NCBI GenBank assembly: GCA_037045185.1
Contig: JBAOHQ010000002.1
Coordinates: 124,001-188,000 of the forward strand
Reading direction: 5' to 3'
Source of the DNA: JAKOUY01 sp037045185
Lineage (GTDB): Bacteria; Actinomycetota; Acidimicrobiia; Acidimicrobiales; Ilumatobacteraceae
DNA length: 64,000 nt
Shown piece after piece: positions 62,646-64,000 of this stretch (within the stretch, counting starts at the first letter, position 1; every line of letters begins with the position of its first letter). The translations under genes and the position numbers were made by a program. The notes below the pieces were generated by a model. That model worked only from the letters and a program-made list of their open reading frames with translations. It was not told the DNA's origin and searched no databases.

Positions 62646-63512
62646 GTGTTCCGCCTCGACGCCGCCACGGTCATGCTGCAGTGGGCCGCGGGGGGACTGT
62701 TCTTCCTGTGGTACACGACACGCCGGCGTGAGGTCGGTTTGGGCTACGGCTGGTTGCTTCGTGGCGTGTACGGCACGTTCGCCGCGGCCGCAGCAATCGT
62801 CGGGATCCGCTACGGGAGCGTTCCCGGGCGCGAAGCCAGTGCTGCGGCCACTGCCGTGGCCGGATTCGCCGTCCTGGCTGTGTCGGTGATCCGCCGCCGC
62901 GCCGGGGTCAGCGGGCACGACGCCGAGTTCGACCGCCGTTCGGCGCGTGTGGCAGCGATGACCGGGATTCAGCGCGGCGGCGCCGGCGCAGGCCGGGTGG
63001 GCCGGGAGTTCCCGCCGGTGCTGGATCTCGTCGCGCCGGCGCTCGCCGTGCCGGGCCTGGTGGTAGGGGCCTTGGACGCCGCCGGGTCCGGCGTGGGCGC
63101 GGGCCTGGTCTCGGTGCTGCGGGTCCTCGCCGGGGCCGCCTTTCTGGGCGCGGTCACCGATGCGATGTTGCTCGGCCACTGGTACCTCACCCAGCCTGGG
63201 CTGCCCCGCCGCCACCTCAACGATCTGGTCAACGCCCTCGGCTGGGTCTGGCCGGTCGAGGTCGGCGCCCTGCTGCTGCCCACCGGGATGGTGTCGGTCC
63301 TCAACGGGTCGATCGACGACCAGTGGAACGGCACGCTCGGGTGGATGTGGGTGGCCTGCGTGGTCACCACGATCGGGTTGGTCTGGGTGACCAGGCGGGC
63401 GCTGCGCGAGCGGTACTACTCAGCGGTGATGGCCGCCACCGGGCTGCTGTACCTGGCCATCCTCACGGCGTTCGGCACCGATCTGGTCGCCCGCGCCGTG
63501 CTCGCCGGCTGA
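62646..63512 (+). CDS. Conserved membrane protein of unknown function
   Basis: 288 residues from GTG at 62646 (VFRLDAATVMLQWAAGG). About eight hydrophobic segments (for example VMLQWAAGGLFFLWY, GVYGTFAAAAAIVGI, VVGALDAAGSGVGAGLVSVL and YSAVMAATGLLYLAILTAF) with a short basic middle loop near residues 100-130. A conserved-looking LLGHWYLTQPGLPRRHLNDL follows it. Not recognised; layout suggests a transporter-like or sensor membrane protein. Lies 54 bases before ku. Confidence 0.65.
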   Translation: MFRLDAATVMLQWAAGGLFFLWYTTRRREVGLGYGWLLRGVYGTFAAAAAIVGIRYGSVPGREASAAATAVAGFAVLAVSVIRRRAGVSGHDAEFDRRSARVAAMTGIQRGGAGAGRVGREFPPVLDLVAPALAVPGLVVGALDAAGSGVGAGLVSVLRVLAGAAFLGAVTDAMLLGHWYLTQPGLPRRHLNDLVNALGWVWPVEVGALLLPTGMVSVLNGSIDDQWNGTLGWMWVACVVTTIGLVWVTRRALRERYYSAVMAATGLLYLAILTAFGTDLVARAVLAG

Positions 63513-63566
63513 CCCACCGCTGGCGGTGGTGGCCGGGCAGGGATATTCGCGGCAGACTGTCCGTCT

Positions 63567-64000
63567 ATGCCTCGGCCAATCTGGAGCGGGACGATCAGTT
63601 TCGGACTCGTCGCCATCCCCATCAAGCTGTACAACGGCGTCAGCAAGAAGTCGGTGTCGTTCAACCAGCTCGACGATCGGACGATGAGCCGCATCCGGCT
63701 GAAGAAGGTGTCCGCCGAGACCGGTGAGGACGTGCCCGACGAGCACATCGTCAAGGGCTACGAGGTCACCAAGGGCCGCTACGTCGTGGTTGAGCCGGAG
63801 GAGTTGGAGCCGTTCATCCCGGCGGCCACCAAGACCATCGATCTCGAGGAGTTCGTCGACCTCGACGAGATCGACCCGGTGTACTTCGATTCGCCGTACA
63901 TCGCCGCCCCCGACGGCGCGGCGAAGCCGTACAAGCTGCTGGCCAGCGCCATGGAGGAGGCCGGCAAGGTGGCCATCGCCCGGTTCGTGATGCGCAACAA
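63567..64000 (+). CDS. ku: Ku protein (bacterial NHEJ), 3' partial
   Basis: The first 144 residues are in the window: MPRPIWSGTISFGLVAIPIK, then KKSVSFNQLDDRTMSRIRLKK, GYEVTKGRYVVVEPEELEPF, and PVYFDSPYIAAPDGAAKPYKLL, all diagnostic of the bacterial Ku beta-barrel that rings broken DNA ends and recruits LigD. The gene continues past the window end. A ligD gene may follow. Start ATG at 63567. Confidence 0.95.
   Translation, partial: MPRPIWSGTISFGLVAIPIKLYNGVSKKSVSFNQLDDRTMSRIRLKKVSAETGEDVPDEHIVKGYEVTKGRYVVVEPEELEPFIPAATKTIDLEEFVDLDEIDPVYFDSPYIAAPDGAAKPYKLLASAMEEAGKVAIARFVMRN

Overview
The window is high-GC DNA with dense, short-spaced, often ATGA/GTGA-overlapping genes. Its gene content is typical of an environmental actinobacterium: two LLM-class (F420-type) oxidoreductases, two mycofactocin-type short-chain dehydrogenases, a DUF222/HNH endonuclease behind a mycobacterial-type SOS box, an SNF2 helicase paired with a SWIM protein, Ku, and secreted proteins with Thr-Lys-Pro-rich tails. 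I infer Actinomycetota, plausibly Acidimicrobiia; there is no rRNA or other marker in the window to prove it.

Layout. 1-7.65 kb is a mobile or defence island: a helicase plus adenine-methyltransferase pair joined by an ATGA overlap but broken by about twenty frameshifts, then a Phd-type antitoxin and PIN toxin lying between two copies of the 3' half of a class II tRNA (probably tRNA-Leu), which look like attachment-site scars. 7.7-14.2 kb holds the SNF2 helicase and SWIM gene, a DUF4143 ATPase, a HipA remnant, a GNAT acetyltransferase and a stretch of gene debris. 14.2-17.6 kb is a molybdate transporter operon modABC followed by a PadR-like regulator. 17.7-21.4 kb is a two-component system divergent from an ABC exporter. 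21.6-26.2 kb has an ADP-ribosylglycohydrolase/phosphatase fusion, a Gfo/Idh oxidoreductase, the SOS-box HNH gene and a PhyH-type dioxygenase.

26.2-33.7 kb looks like a catabolic unit: SMP-30 lactonase, zinc dehydrogenase, MFS carrier, 2-hydroxyacid dehydrogenase and HpcH/HpaI aldolase are strung together with overlapping ends and face a large sulfatase. A non-phosphorylating sugar-acid route is the simplest reading, but no dehydratase is visible. 33.8-39.2 kb carries two LLM oxidoreductases, a DrrAB-like ABC pair, a PIG-L deacetylase and an SDR. 39.3-48.8 kb has a GH3 glucosidase, a DEAD-box RNA helicase, prfC, another SDR, a DUF1992 gene and an XRE regulator. 49-64 kb is mostly housekeeping and cell-envelope genes: S15 and M20 hydrolases, argG, a GT2 glycosyltransferase, an L,D-transpeptidase, a duplicated zinc metallopeptidase, a DUF305 protein, an Xaa-Pro peptidase, a D-aminoacylase-like amidohydrolase, a lipoprotein, a membrane protein and the start of ku.

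Quality note. Besides the cluster in the first 5 kb, single frame breaks occur in the SNF2 gene, modC, the ADP-ribosylglycohydrolase, the Gfo/Idh gene, the SMP-30 gene, the MFS gene, a membrane protein, the DUF1992 gene and argG. Most behave as single-base insertions, and argG would not be expected to be dead, so many are probably sequence errors rather than true pseudogenes. The most interesting items are the paired 44-bp palindromes at 31.3 and 48.9 kb, the tRNA-half direct repeats with phased GGAC arrays, the SOS-box HNH gene, the metallopeptidase with a degenerate second domain, the PIN-toxin fusion and the ADPRH-phosphatase fusion.
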